Assembly (NCBI RefSeq): GCF_034359465.1
Contig: NZ_CP110821.1
Span: 1 to 64,000, forward strand
Origin: Candidatus Bandiella woodruffii
Lineage (GTDB): Bacteria > Pseudomonadota > Alphaproteobacteria > Rickettsiales > Midichloriaceae
Reading direction: 5' to 3'
DNA length: 64,000 nt
The notes below the pieces were generated by a model. It saw only the letters and a program-made list of their open reading frames with translations. It was not told the origin of the DNA and did no database searches. Positions within the stretch are counted from its first letter, which is position 1, and every line of letters starts with the position of its first letter. The translations under genes and the position numbers were made by a program. Positions 1 to 8,644 of the stretch are shown piece after piece.

Positions 1-93
1 ATTGAATTTATAGAAACAATATCCTATTATTCAACTTATAGAGCAGATACTAAAAAGATAAATGTTATCTTCTTGGAACCTAAAGGGCTGTAA
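1..93 (+). CDS. 3' end of an unidentified protein
   Basis: The frame is open from the first base to a TAA at 91-93 and encodes 30 residues ending NVIFLEPKGL. The start lies outside the window. The next gene, sodB, begins 23 bases later with a GAGG ribosome-binding site between them. Too little is visible to assign a family; that it is coding at all is inferred from the open frame and tight spacing. Confidence 0.4.
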   Translation: MEFIETISYYSTYRADTKKINVIFLEPKGL

Positions 94-116
94 CATTAAA
101 ACATAAAGAGGACATT

Positions 117-749
117 ATGAGTATAGCTGAAAGATTAGAGCAAAAAGCTAATGAAGAATTAATGATTGAAGCTCAAACACTACCTTATGAGAAAGATTTA
201 TTTGCCCCCACTTTATCAAAGGAAACATTGGATTTTCATTATGATAAACATCATCTAGGGTATGTAACAAAACTAAACAACTTAATTTCCTCAACTCAAT
301 ATAAAAACAAGGTATTAGAGAGTATTATCAAAGAGTCTCACAAACTAGGAGATGAAGCTATATATAATAATGCAGCACAGATATGGAATCATGATTTCTA
401 TTGGAACTCTTTGGCTATAAAAAGTGGTATGTCAGATACTATATCTTCTTTAATCAAGCAAGACTTCAAAAGCCTAGAGAATTTCAATGACAAAGTTGTA
501 GAAGAGGGAATGCTATTATTTGGTAGTGGATGGCTTTGGCTTGTACAGGATAAAAATACTAAAAAGCTAAGATTAATTACCACTTCAAATGCAGAAAATC
601 CACTAACATCAGATTTAATCCCAATTTTAACAATAGACTTATGGGAGCATGCATATTATATAGATTACAGGAACGATAGAAAATCTTATTTAACAAAAAT
701 TGTTGGATACTTAAATTGGGATTTTGCAGATAAAAATTTAATTAATTAA
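117..749 (+). CDS. sodB: Fe-type superoxide dismutase
   Basis: Converts superoxide to hydrogen peroxide and oxygen, normally as a cytoplasmic dimer. The 210-residue protein aligns with E. coli SodB except for about 16 extra N-terminal residues. The metal ligands are visible: His41 (HYDKHH), His92 (WNHDFYW), Asp174 and His178 (DLWEHAYYIDYR). Gln88 in the NNAAQIWNH segment is the position typical of iron rather than manganese enzymes. No signal peptide is seen. An AGAGGA ribosome-binding site precedes the ATG. It is followed after 11 bases by the BAX inhibitor-1 family gene and probably shares a transcript with it. Confidence 0.95.
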   Translation: MSIAERLEQKANEELMIEAQTLPYEKDLFAPTLSKETLDFHYDKHHLGYVTKLNNLISSTQYKNKVLESIIKESHKLGDEAIYNNAAQIWNHDFYWNSLAIKSGMSDTISSLIKQDFKSLENFNDKVVEEGMLLFGSGWLWLVQDKNTKKLRLITTSNAENPLTSDLIPILTIDLWEHAYYIDYRNDRKSYLTKIVGYLNWDFADKNLIN

Positions 750-760
750 CACCTCACCTC

Positions 761-1477
761 ATGACCATAAATTACATAAACACTCAAACAGAAGCCAGAA
801 GAAATAGCTACGATTTTGGCCTTAGAAAATATTTAATCTCAGTATATCAATATATGTCTTTTGCACTTGCATTAACTGCAATTATTGCAATGGGTGCAGC
901 TAGTTCGCAAGATTTTATGTATTTAGTACATGGCTCAGGTCTAAAATGGGTTGTAGCATTTGCTCCACTTGGGATGGTTTTTTATATGGGAAGTAGACTA
1001 ATGTCTATGAGCCAAACTGCAGCGCAGACCTGTTTAATGGTATTTGCTGCACTTATGGGATTATCTTTATCATCAATATTTATAGTCTTTACTGGTGAAT
1101 CTATAGCTAGAGTATTTTTTATCACTGCATCTACTTTTGGTGCTATGGGTATATATGGTCATAATACAAAGCGTGATTTATCTTCTATGGGATCATTTTT
1201 AATGATGGGGGCTGTTGGTTTACTTATATCTGGTGTTGTAAATATATTTTTAAAAAGTTCAGCTATTTATTTTATTAGCTCTGTTATAGGAGTAGTAGTT
1301 TTCACCCTGTTTACTGCTTACGATACTCAAAGAATTAAATCGCTTTATTATCAAAATCAAGGGAATGAACAAGTAGCATCTAAACTTGCTATATATGGTT
1401 CACTTACACTTTATATGGATTTTATTAATCTATTTGTTTTCTTGCTACAGTTACTTGGTGCAAAAAGAAACGATTAA
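761..1477 (+). CDS. BAX inhibitor-1 / YccA-family membrane protein
   Basis: 238-residue integral membrane protein with about seven hydrophobic segments, after an N-terminal stretch (RRNSYDFGLRKYLISVYQYM) typical of bacterial BI-1/YccA proteins. The C-terminal TAYDTQRIK and LYMDFINLFVFLLQLLG segments are hallmark motifs; the conserved aspartates belong to the pH-sensing pair known in the family. Members act as calcium-leak channels or as modulators of FtsH proteolysis; the role here is not deducible. No good Shine-Dalgarno sequence precedes the start. It sits 11 bases after sodB and 18 before gapR. Confidence 0.92.
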   Translation: MTINYINTQTEARRNSYDFGLRKYLISVYQYMSFALALTAIIAMGAASSQDFMYLVHGSGLKWVVAFAPLGMVFYMGSRLMSMSQTAAQTCLMVFAALMGLSLSSIFIVFTGESIARVFFITASTFGAMGIYGHNTKRDLSSMGSFLMMGAVGLLISGVVNIFLKSSAIYFISSVIGVVVFTLFTAYDTQRIKSLYYQNQGNEQVASKLAIYGSLTLYMDFINLFVFLLQLLGAKRND

Positions 1478-1495
1478 TCGCTTAAGGTAAATTTC

Positions 1496-1726
1496 ATGAC
1501 CAATAAAGAAGAATTATTGCAAATAATAACAAAGTTAGAAAAGCTTGAAGAAGAAAAAGAAGCTGTGTCGCAAGTAATAACAGATACTCTAGCAGAAGCA
1601 AAGATAAAAGGATATGATATCAAAATATTAAAACAAGTTTTAAAATTAAGAAAAATGGATAATGATGAGAGGCTAAGACAGGAAGAAGAGCTAGAAACTT
1701 ACAAAGCAACAATTGGAATGAAATAA
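1496..1726 (+). CDS. gapR: GapR-family (DUF2312) nucleoid-associated protein
   Basis: 76 residues covering the DUF2312 fold: a coiled-coil helix (LEKLEEEKEAV), then AEAKIKGYDIKILKQVLKLR and the QEEELETY end. In Caulobacter GapR is an essential protein that clamps AT-rich, overtwisted DNA ahead of replication and transcription. The family is strongly alphaproteobacterial, so this gene is the best lineage marker in the window. It is shorter than Caulobacter GapR at the N-terminus. An AAGG sits upstream of the ATG. Its TAA overlaps a possible ATG of the next gene. Confidence 0.92.
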   Translation: MTNKEELLQIITKLEKLEEEKEAVSQVITDTLAEAKIKGYDIKILKQVLKLRKMDNDERLRQEEELETYKATIGMK

Positions 1727-1737
1727 TGGAGTTAACA

Positions 1738-2487
1738 ATGAATAAAAAAATCTCATCGTATGTAATAATTTTTCTTTTATCCTTAGCAGTATTTAATCTG
1801 ACTGGCTGTGGTACGACGCAAAAACTGATTAAGCACGGTAAGTTAGAGGTGCAAACTAAGATGTCGGACACTGTTTTCTTAGACCCAATAGACGATGATA
1901 AGAAAACTGTAATTCTTCAAATTAGAAATACTACAGACAAAGAAGGTCTTGATATTGAGGCTCAAATTAAATCCGCTATTGAAGCTAAAGGATATAAAGT
2001 AGTAAATAAAAGTAAGGATGCCAATATTATGATTCAGGCTAATATTTTACAGGTAGGCAAATCTACTTTAGAAGACCCATTTGCAATATTATCTGGTGGA
2101 TATGGCGCTACATTTGAAGGTATGGCAGCAGGAGCAATGATAGTTGGAGCAACTGGTGGTTCTGGAAGGGATATGTTAGGTTATGGGTTATTAGCAGGAA
2201 CTGCAAATGCTATTCTTGATGCGGCTGTTGAAGTAGTACAATACTCAATGGTAACAGATTTACAAATTAGCGAAAAAGCAACAGATAATATTGTATCAGA
2301 AACTAGTAATGCATCATTAAAACAAGGGATAAGTGGTTATAAAAAATCAGATTGGCAAGAAAAAACCAATTGGAAAAAATACCAAACAAGAATTATAAGT
2401 GTTGCTAAAAAAGTAAATGGAAAATTTACTGAGGCGCAACCTGAGTTGGTAAAAGGACTAGTTAGATCAATATCTGGATTACTCTAA
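1738..2487 (+). CDS. traT: TraT-like outer-membrane lipoprotein
   Basis: Lipoprotein of the TraT family, known from F-type plasmids for surface exclusion and complement resistance. From the ATG at 1738 the protein starts MNKKISSYVIIFLLSLAVF and has a lipobox LTGC followed by GTTQKLIKHGKLEVQTKMSD, which matches TraT after its acylated cysteine. The central glycine-rich segment (GYGATFEGMAAGAMIVGATGG) and the QTRIISVAKKVNGKFTEAQP end are also TraT-like, and the length (249) is usual. An ATG at 1726 overlaps the gapR stop, but GGAG at 1728-1731 is ideally spaced for 1738. No other conjugation genes are nearby. Confidence 0.93.
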   Translation: MNKKISSYVIIFLLSLAVFNLTGCGTTQKLIKHGKLEVQTKMSDTVFLDPIDDDKKTVILQIRNTTDKEGLDIEAQIKSAIEAKGYKVVNKSKDANIMIQANILQVGKSTLEDPFAILSGGYGATFEGMAAGAMIVGATGGSGRDMLGYGLLAGTANAILDAAVEVVQYSMVTDLQISEKATDNIVSETSNASLKQGISGYKKSDWQEKTNWKKYQTRIISVAKKVNGKFTEAQPELVKGLVRSISGLL

Positions 2488-2556
2488 TAGTTGGTTAATT
2501 TGTGTAGCAAAAAAAGGAAGAATCTAGTAATATTGTGATGATATAAGTAGGCTCTT

Positions 2557-3483
2557 ATGACGATAGTAAAATACTTAAACCCAAGAAATGACATAGCATT
2601 TAAGAAGATCTTTGGAACTGAAAAGAACAAGGATATTTTGATGCATTTCTTAAACGATGTAATAGAAAGAGAAGGGAAGAAAGAAATTACAAAAGTAAGA
2701 CTACTCAATCCAATGCAACATCCTGAACTTATAGGAAAGAAACAGAGTGTAGTTGATGTTTTATGCGAAGAAGAGGATGGAACACAGTACATAGTAGAGA
2801 TGCAGGTAGCAAAAGTTGGTGGATTTGAGAAAAGAGCTCAATACTACGCAGCAAAAGCATATTCATCTCAAGCTGAAGAGGGGTATAATTATGATCATCT
2901 TAAGGAAGTAATATTCTTAGCGATAACAGAATATGAAATGTTTCCAAAGAAGAAGGGGTATAAATCAGTCCATTACACATTGGATAAAAAGACATATGAA
3001 AGAGATCTAAAAGACTTCTCATTTACATTCATAGAGCTCAAAAAGTTTAATAAAAGGATAGAGGAATTAAAGAGCTTTGAAGATAAATGGTGTTACTTTT
3101 TCAAGTATGCAAATGATCCTGATGATATGGGTGAATTAATCAAAAACAGTGACGAGGTAATTACAAAAGCATACCATGAGCTAGAAGCACATCACTGGAC
3201 AAAAGATGAGCTACGTGCCTATGAAGCTTCAGAGAAGATTGCTAGAGATAATAAAGCTAGAGAAGCTTATCTTGAGGGCCTTGCAGAACAAGCTGAGCTT
3301 AGGGGTATCGAAAAGGGTATCGAAAAAGGTAGAGAGGAAGGTAGAGAGGAAGGTATTAAAAAGGGTAAAATAGAAAGAAATTATGAGATAGCAAAAAACA
3401 TGTTATCTCATAATATTTCTGCTGAGATCATATCTCAGTCTACAGGACTTAGTATTGACGAGATCAACAACCTGAAGAATTAG
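2557..3483 (+). CDS. Rpn-family PD-(D/E)XK nuclease / putative transposase (copy 1, complete)
   Basis: 308 residues. It opens with the family signature YLNPRNDIAFKKIFGTEKNK, and the nuclease core follows: VDVLCEEEDGTQYIVEMQ, where Asp and Glu-X-Gln are the expected metal-binding residues. The C-terminus is a charged, repetitive coiled coil (GIEKGIEKGREEGREEG) and a small helix bundle (AKNMLSHNISAEIISQSTGLSIDEI). Rpn proteins are DNA endonucleases implicated in RecA-independent recombination and phage defence. A near-identical copy lies on the minus strand at the window's end and a diverged one at 52282. An IS1-type fragment begins at its stop codon. Confidence 0.93.
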   Translation: MTIVKYLNPRNDIAFKKIFGTEKNKDILMHFLNDVIEREGKKEITKVRLLNPMQHPELIGKKQSVVDVLCEEEDGTQYIVEMQVAKVGGFEKRAQYYAAKAYSSQAEEGYNYDHLKEVIFLAITEYEMFPKKKGYKSVHYTLDKKTYERDLKDFSFTFIELKKFNKRIEELKSFEDKWCYFFKYANDPDDMGELIKNSDEVITKAYHELEAHHWTKDELRAYEASEKIARDNKAREAYLEGLAEQAELRGIEKGIEKGREEGREEGIKKGKIERNYEIAKNMLSHNISAEIISQSTGLSIDEINNLKN

Positions 3484-3626
3484 CATTGCTAAACAGATAT
3501 AGCATACGATTGAGAAAGCTGCTATGATATGTACAATAATACAAATAAGGTTAATATATGTCAGAAATAATATGTTGCAAATGCAGAGAAAGTAATTATT
3601 ACAGATCTGGGAAAGTGAACGGGAAA
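3483..3626 (+). mobile_element. IS1-like element family B, truncated 5' end
   Basis: Begins with the terminal GCATTGCTAAACAGATATAG also found at 10000 and 29779, then encodes the first 23 residues of an InsA-like zinc-finger protein (MSEIICCKCRESNYYRSGKV, ATG at 3558). Identity to the longer copy at 10000 stops after 3626, where the sequence changes to unrelated DNA. 3627-3685 carries no recognisable gene. Confidence 0.75.
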
Positions 3627-3728
3627 GACTTTGTTCGGTAGGTTGTGTTTTTCTTTATGGAGGGCATATTATACTATTTTAACGGAACTTTGTTGCATAA
3701 ATACCGTAGGTAGGTTTTTCGGTATTTT

Positions 3729-4592
3729 TTAAGCAATACGGATTGTCTTAGGCATCCCAATGCTTTTCATAATATTTAAAATTAGCAGTGATATTTTTGC
3801 TTCGTTTTGTTGACCTAAGAAATGTTGTGCTTTAAATTTATTACCTATTATTCGTTTATATCTAGAGAATGTTTCTTCTACTTTTAGCCTGTTCCCATGG
3901 TTAATTTGGCCATTACCAGGAGGCCCTATAAATCTCGCGCCCTCAGTGTTTTTATGATTTTGCATAGAAGCTTTTATTCTATTCTTAAAGTAACCACCAT
4001 CTCCTACAACAGACTCTACTTTATTAGTAGTTTGATTAAATCATTTAGGAGCTACCCCTATATCGCTTTCTCTCAACGTTGTAACTTCTCCAGCTATTAT
4101 ATTCCCATCATCAGTTACACTAATGTGTAATTTACGCCATATTTTCCTAAATCTTCCTTCATGCTTATGCTTTATCCATTCCTGCTCTCCTACTACCTTA
4201 ATACCTGTACTATCAATGATCATATTAATAGCACCTTTTGGCTTCTGAAAAATAAATTCTACTGCTAATTCTCTTATTCTCCTTGATACTGTTGTATAAT
4301 CTGGAACCTCCAATTCTACTTTCATCAATTTTAATATTGCTTTTACAAACCCCTCTGTTTGCCTTAATCTCAAATTGAACACCTGTCTTAATATGTATGC
4401 TGTTTGTATCGCATAATCTGAGTATTTACGCGGCTTCCCTTTGCTTTTATCCCGCTCTTCTTCTTCATACCATTTTTCTATCCCTTCTTATGTAAACCAT
4501 ATCGTGATATCACCCCTTTTCTCAAGTGATTTATTGTATGCTCTCCAATTCACTACTTTGTACTTACCTTTTCTCAGCTTTTTTTTCCTCAT
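3729..4592 (-). pseudogene. IS5-family transposase (family A), two in-frame stops
   Basis: Reads MRKKKLRKGKYKVVNWRAYN at the start and ends KSIGMPKTIRIA. The DDE-domain segment MIIDSTGIKVVGEQEW is present. The frame is continuous except for a TAA at 4488-4490 and a TGA at 4041-4043, both consistent with single-base nonsense mutations rather than frameshifts. The 5' end lies six bases from the CTAG at which an IS427-like element inserted. Fragments of the same family occur at 8645, 48675, 52160 and 55050. Confidence 0.82.
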
Positions 4593-4597
4593 TCTAG

Positions 4598-5429
4598 ATA
4601 GTGTCGTCATGAGATTTGTGGTATAATATGAAAGAAAAGATAAATCAGGAGTAAAAATGGATTTAGGGCTACATAGGCATGATATAACAGATAATATGTG
4701 GGATTTGATAAAGGATCATTTGCCAGGAAGGGAAGGTACGTGGGGAGGTTTGGCACATAATAACAGAAGATTCATTAACGCAGTATTTTGGATATTAAGA
4801 ACAGGTTCTCCCTGGAGAGATTTGCCTTCAGAATATGGAGGATGGAAAAATACACATAAAAGATTTTGCAGATGGAGAGACAAAAGGATATGGGAGGCTT
4901 TATTGGAGATATTTGTGAAAGAACCTGATATGGAATGGTTAATGATAGACGCAAGTCATAGTAAAGTGCATCCACATGCTTCAGGTGCAAAAGGCGGCAA
5001 TCAAGATATGAGTCGTACAAAAGGGGGCTCAATACAAAGATTCACCTTGCCGTGGATTCACATGGTATGCCACTCAAAGTTATTATCACAAAAGGCTCAG
5101 AAGCTGATTGCAAGCAGGCTGTTAATCTTATTGAAGAGATGAAAGCTGAGTACTTACTAGCCGACAGAGGGTACGATGCTAATTACATAATTGACCATGC
5201 CCAAGAATTGGGCATGAGAGTTGTTATTCCTCCTAAAAAGAACAGAATCACCCAGAGAAAATACGATAAAGATTTATACAAAATAAGGCATATTGTAGAA
5301 AACACCTTTCTTCATCTTAAAAGATGGAGGGGAATTGCAACCAGATATGCTAAAAATTCAGCTTCTTTTCTTGCCGCAATTCAGATTAGATGCTTATCTC
5401 TTTGGCTTAAAATCTCATGACGACATTAT
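4598..5429 (+). mobile_element. IS427-like IS5-family element, complete (copy 1)
   Basis: 832 bp. The ends ATAGTGTCGTCATGAGATTT and AAATCTCATGACGACATTAT are imperfect inverted repeats, and the element is flanked by a direct CTAG (4594-4597 and 5430-5433), taken as the target duplication. An equally long copy with the same CTAG flanks is at 56523-57354. Partial copies are at 10266, 34179, 40368, 50359 and 53171. Confidence 0.92.
4657..5420 (+). CDS. IS427-like transposase made by -1 frameshifting
   Basis: The first frame (4657-5142) encodes MDLGLHRHDITDNMWDLIKD through the first DDE aspartate (WLMIDASHSK). The catalytic domain continues in the -1 frame (LLADRGYDANYIID, then RHIVENTFLHLKRWRGIATR) to 5420. 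The joint is the run AAAAGGGGG at 5019-5027: reading -1 there joins SRTKGG to LNTKIHLAVDSHG without loss, as expected for the family. Two-frame organisation with a shift is normal for IS427-group elements, so this copy is probably intact. Confidence 0.9.
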
Positions 5430-5470
5430 CTAGAATTTTCTTCTATTTTTCTTCAGGCTATTTTATTTTT

Positions 5471-6257
5471 GGGAGTGTTGCCATAAGATAGATAAGATGC
5501 TAAAATGAATATAGCGAGCAACAAAGAAAATAGAGATATGAATACAGAGTGTAAAAAATGCAGTAGCAGTAAATACGTTAAGAATGGTAATATTAGGGGT
5601 ATGCAAAGGTATAAATGCAAAGAGTGTGGATGTAATTTTACAAGCACTAAATTAAGAGGCTGTTCGCCAGAGATGAAGGCTCTGGCAGTGTTATTGTACA
5701 GCATGGAAAAAAGTAGCTTTAGATGGCTAGGGAAATTATTTAAAGTAGCTCATACTAGCGTATATAAGTGGATAATACTGTATGCTAAAAAGATACCAAG
5801 ACCAACAGTGCCGGAAGAATTGAGAGAAGTTGAAATAGATGAGATGTGGCATTTTGTAGATTCAAAAAAAACAAATTATGGATATGGAAAGCCTATAGTA
5901 GGGAGCTCAAGAGAGTTGTTGCCTGGGTGGTTGGTAAGCGTAACGTTACAACCTTTAGAAAATTGTGGAAAATCATAAGTAGAGATAATTGCAGTTATTA
6001 CACAGACGATTGGTCTGTTTATTCAGAGGTTATACCTCGCCATCAACATGTTGTTGGCAAACAACATACACTCTCAATTGAGTCCAATAACTCAAACACA
6101 AGGCACAGAATTGCAAGAATGACCAGAAAAACAAAGGTAGTTTCAAAATCTGAAGAAGTTGTCGATCTTACGATTAAGCTCTGGGTACATTTTGAGGATA
6201 ACAATAATTTCCTAAGTGAGCAGGGCAATTTTATATCTATCTTTGGCTAACACTCTG
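5471..6257 (+). mobile_element. IS1-A element, complete (copy 1)
   Basis: 787 bp, starting GGGAGTGTTGCCATAAGATAG and ending CTTTGGCTAACACTCTG, which are imperfect inverted repeats. TTATTTTT occurs directly before (5463-5470) and after (6258-6265) as an 8-bp target duplication. Full-length copies are at 8802, 25254 and 35387; truncated ones at 38100 and 45359. Confidence 0.92.
5505..6250 (+). CDS. IS1-family transposase InsAB' (frameshift product)
   Basis: Frame 1 (5505-5978) supplies an InsA-like zinc finger (CKKCSSSKYVKNG...CKECGCNF) and helix-turn-helix. The catalytic half lies in the -1 frame, ending at 6250 (YYTDDWSVYSEVIP, VGKQHTLSIESNNSNTRHRI, the IS1 DDE region). They join at eight A's followed by C (5864-5872), the classic A-AAA-AAC slip site of IS1. 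Read this way the protein is continuous and about the usual length. Confidence 0.92.
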
Positions 6258-6311
6258 TTATTTTTTATTCTTACTCTATTTCTTCTTGCTTTTTATTTAT
6301 GCAACAAAGTT

Positions 6312-6466
6312 TCTTTGATAAACTTTCCATATTCATAACTATTCATCTCAAAACACATATCATATTTATATAAATATCTTTGAGAATCTTGAGAATAATC
6401 ACATACCTCAGGGGCTTTAACAATGACATTTATTTTAAACTCCTGTGTAAAAGTCTCTAAGTGCCT
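6312..6466 (-). pseudogene. In-frame continuation of the metalloprotease gene, cut by an IS end
   Basis: Directly after the stop codon of the M35-like gene (6467-6469) the same frame stays open for about 50 codons (RHLETFTQEFKINVIVKAPE...YGKFIKE), then runs into the IS5-A terminal repeat. In AT-rich DNA such an open stretch is unlikely by chance. It suggests that the gene once continued and that TAA is a nonsense mutation, or that a second gene was fused here. Function unknown. Confidence 0.4.
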
Positions 6467-7744
6467 TTACACCTCACCAGTTTCTCCTCCCTGAGCAACG
6501 TGACCCACTTCATGAGTTAACCAATTGAGTTCTTCATATATCTGTAGACAATCAGCGTTCTTCATATTTGCACCATTCTCAACTCTATCTCCACTCCCAT
6601 ACACACAACTAAGAGTTGATGCGTAATATTTACAAACGTCATAGCCATAAAAATGATCAGAAGAGTGTACTGCTTTGTGACTAGCTTCATGCACTATGAC
6701 TCCAGACTTCGTATCGTGTGTCTGACCACTAATAATATTAAAATCCTCATTGCTAGCATTAGTCTTAGGATAAGTGGGAGCATTTATATATTGATTACAC
6801 AAATATATTTTTTCATCGTCCGCAGAGTGTAGAACGAAACCATAAAGATGTAATTTTGGAGTACCGTCTTTTTCATAGCAAAAATCATGCCCGAACACAT
6901 AATGAACATGTTTATTAGATGATAAAAATTTTTCTATACTATCATAGTCCTTTATTAAGCTATTTCTTACATCACCCGCATTGCCCATACAAAACAGATT
7001 AGATGCATGCTTATCCTGGCTAGATAGATGAGTGTAGTCCCAGCTACCAAACCACCACTTTGTAAAACTCCAAACATCCTTAGTTTCTCGTATAGAGATC
7101 AATGAAGCTATCGCATTTTCATGCGCCTTTACTGTCGCTTTTTGCATCTGATTCATTTGAGCGTCATTCGCGTTTTTCTGATACTTGTCTAAAAATGAGA
7201 AATTAACCTTCTCTGCTGGGGTCATCTTAAAGAGAGGTGAAGATCTAGAAGCATCAGTAAGTTCTAGAAGAAGCCAAGTGAAGTGCGCTTGTTGTTTAGA
7301 GTCCATACCGCTTTCCAGAACTATGATAGGACTCTTAACTTCAAGCATAGCAAAGCTTCCTTCAGGGAAATAGCAAGGTGATACGATATAAGTCACATTA
7401 TAGTGACCCAGCGAGGGAAGAAGATATTCCTTTGCAAGTGAAACATTAAAGTTTAAGGTTCCGCCAGGATGAATCGAAACCATGTTATTCACAATATGCG
7501 CAGTTATACCGTGGTAATTCGCGTGAAATTTATGAGCTCCATTAGAATATAGAGCTGTAACAAAGAACGCATCTCTGGCAAGCATATCGCCTTCCTTACC
7601 CAAAACAGGATTGAGAATTGTGCATTCCTTATCCGAGTTGTTCTGAATCTTTACTGAAAGCGAAACAGGATCTCCAACTATAAAGGTAAAGGAAGAAGAG
7701 TCGCGAGGATTACTTATTTCGGCAGTTATACTCATATTATTCAT
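6467..7744 (-). CDS. M35-like zinc metalloendopeptidase
   Basis: 425 residues. Residues 1-140 form an Ig-like beta domain of the kind found N-terminal in deuterolysin-type proteins. The C-terminal part has GVIVHEASHKAV (HEASH 352-356) followed by SSDHFYG, where Asp363 is the likely third zinc ligand, and NADCLQIYEELNW, matching the Asp-zincin / lysine-specific metalloendopeptidase family. A second HExxH (HEVGH, 411-415) lies eleven residues before the stop and is not part of that family. No signal peptide is visible. The start ATG overlaps the upstream gene by 8 bases (ATGAATAA), implying coupled translation. Family call from motifs; substrate unknown. Confidence 0.72.
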   Translation of the reverse strand: MNNMSITAEISNPRDSSSFTFIVGDPVSLSVKIQNNSDKECTILNPVLGKEGDMLARDAFFVTALYSNGAHKFHANYHGITAHIVNNMVSIHPGGTLNFNVSLAKEYLLPSLGHYNVTYIVSPCYFPEGSFAMLEVKSPIIVLESGMDSKQQAHFTWLLLELTDASRSSPLFKMTPAEKVNFSFLDKYQKNANDAQMNQMQKATVKAHENAIASLISIRETKDVWSFTKWWFGSWDYTHLSSQDKHASNLFCMGNAGDVRNSLIKDYDSIEKFLSSNKHVHYVFGHDFCYEKDGTPKLHLYGFVLHSADDEKIYLCNQYINAPTYPKTNASNEDFNIISGQTHDTKSGVIVHEASHKAVHSSDHFYGYDVCKYYASTLSCVYGSGDRVENGANMKNADCLQIYEELNWLTHEVGHVAQGGETGEV

Positions 7745-8177
7745 CGAAAAAAGTTATGTTTTGTAAACAGGCAGATAAGCTCTCATGGTAGTACATAGTG
7801 TCATTTTGAAAAATATTTACAGCTCCACCATCTTCAAAATACAGCACATCAACACTGTAGCACACGTCATAAGACCCTCTTGTGATATTATACGCATTCA
7901 TAAGATCAAGCTGTGTAGAGATTTCTTCTCCGCTTTGCAAAACAAATTTTTGTGGAGAATATTTAGCCATCATACCTATGTATTTTACAACAGCTCCGTT
8001 GGAGCTCTTTACATCAAACCTATCCCACAAGAAACCTGGTTTCATTATCACATCATCCTGCAGTACATAGTTTTTATTGCCAGTGTTTTTCAATACTAGA
8101 AGAAGAGTCGAAGAGCTAAGATCACTAGCCCCACTCTCTAACCTTAGCGACAGTACCTCTCCCATAACAGTAACCAA
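7737..8177 (-). CDS. Stand-alone M35 N-terminal-type beta domain protein
   Basis: 146 residues without a protease motif. The pattern (LLLVLKNTGNKNYVLQ, VKYIGMMAKYSPQKFVLQSG, YDVCYSVDVLYF) resembles the Ig-like region that precedes the catalytic domain in deuterolysin-type peptidases. It is the first gene of a two-gene unit and overlaps the protease gene by 8 bases. It could be a chaperone-like or pro-domain partner, or the split-off front of a larger protease; the sequence does not decide. The upstream region (8178-8423) holds no recognisable gene. Confidence 0.6.
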   Translation of the reverse strand: MVTVMGEVLSLRLESGASDLSSSTLLLVLKNTGNKNYVLQDDVIMKPGFLWDRFDVKSSNGAVVKYIGMMAKYSPQKFVLQSGEEISTQLDLMNAYNITRGSYDVCYSVDVLYFEDGGAVNIFQNDTMYYHESLSACLQNITFFDE

Positions 8178-8423
8178 AAAGAACAGTTGTTTTTATTTTC
8201 CATAAGATCCATTATCGCAGCAAACTCAAAGATCAGAAACAAAGCCCAATTTAAGAGCCTAAGCGATAGTATAAAGCAATTCCTAATAAGATAATCTTTT
8301 TCATCTAAAAGACCTTAGAAGCTTAACCTACTTAGTCATTACCCTATAAGGATAAGAGTATTATCTCACTACCTAACTATAATATCAACACCATTTGCAA
8401 AAAATTGCAGACTAAATCAACTA

Positions 8424-8644
8424 GGCTCTGTGGCATCTGTAAATAAGGAGTAAAAGTTTTGAAATAATTTATATATTATTCCATTAAGCAGCTAGTGAAA
8501 GAAATTTATCAAAGACAGAATTATAATGATCATTGGCAGCAAGTTGTCCTTTTTTAATCATATGCAAGAGCTCTATTACTGCAATGGTTTTGGCGGCACT
8601 TCTAAAGGATTTTAGGCTCTGTCGCATTTGTTGAAAGGGATAAG
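8424..8644. mobile_element. IS6-B debris: two oppositely oriented ends
   Basis: The left part (from GGCTCTGTGGCATCTGT) is the right end and last ~45 codons of the IS6-B transposase on the minus strand (ELLHMIKKGQLAANDHYNSV). At 8614 it joins GGCTCTGTCGCATTTGTTG, the left end of another copy in plus orientation, which is cut after 30 bases by an IS5-A end. It is a recombination scar, not an intact element. Confidence 0.75.

Larger units (their letters stand above)
3686..6311 (-). mobile_element. IS5-like element (family A) interrupted by two other IS elements
   Basis: The left end AACTTTGTTGCATAAATA (3686) and the matching right end TATTTATGCAACAAAGTT (ending 6311) are inverted repeats. Between them lie a minus-strand transposase pseudogene (3729-4592), an IS427-like element at 4598-5429 and an IS1-A element at 5471-6257. 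Removing the two insertions leaves about 1.0 kb, a normal IS5 length. Both insertions have target duplications, so the order is clear: IS5-A first, the other two later. Confidence 0.8.
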
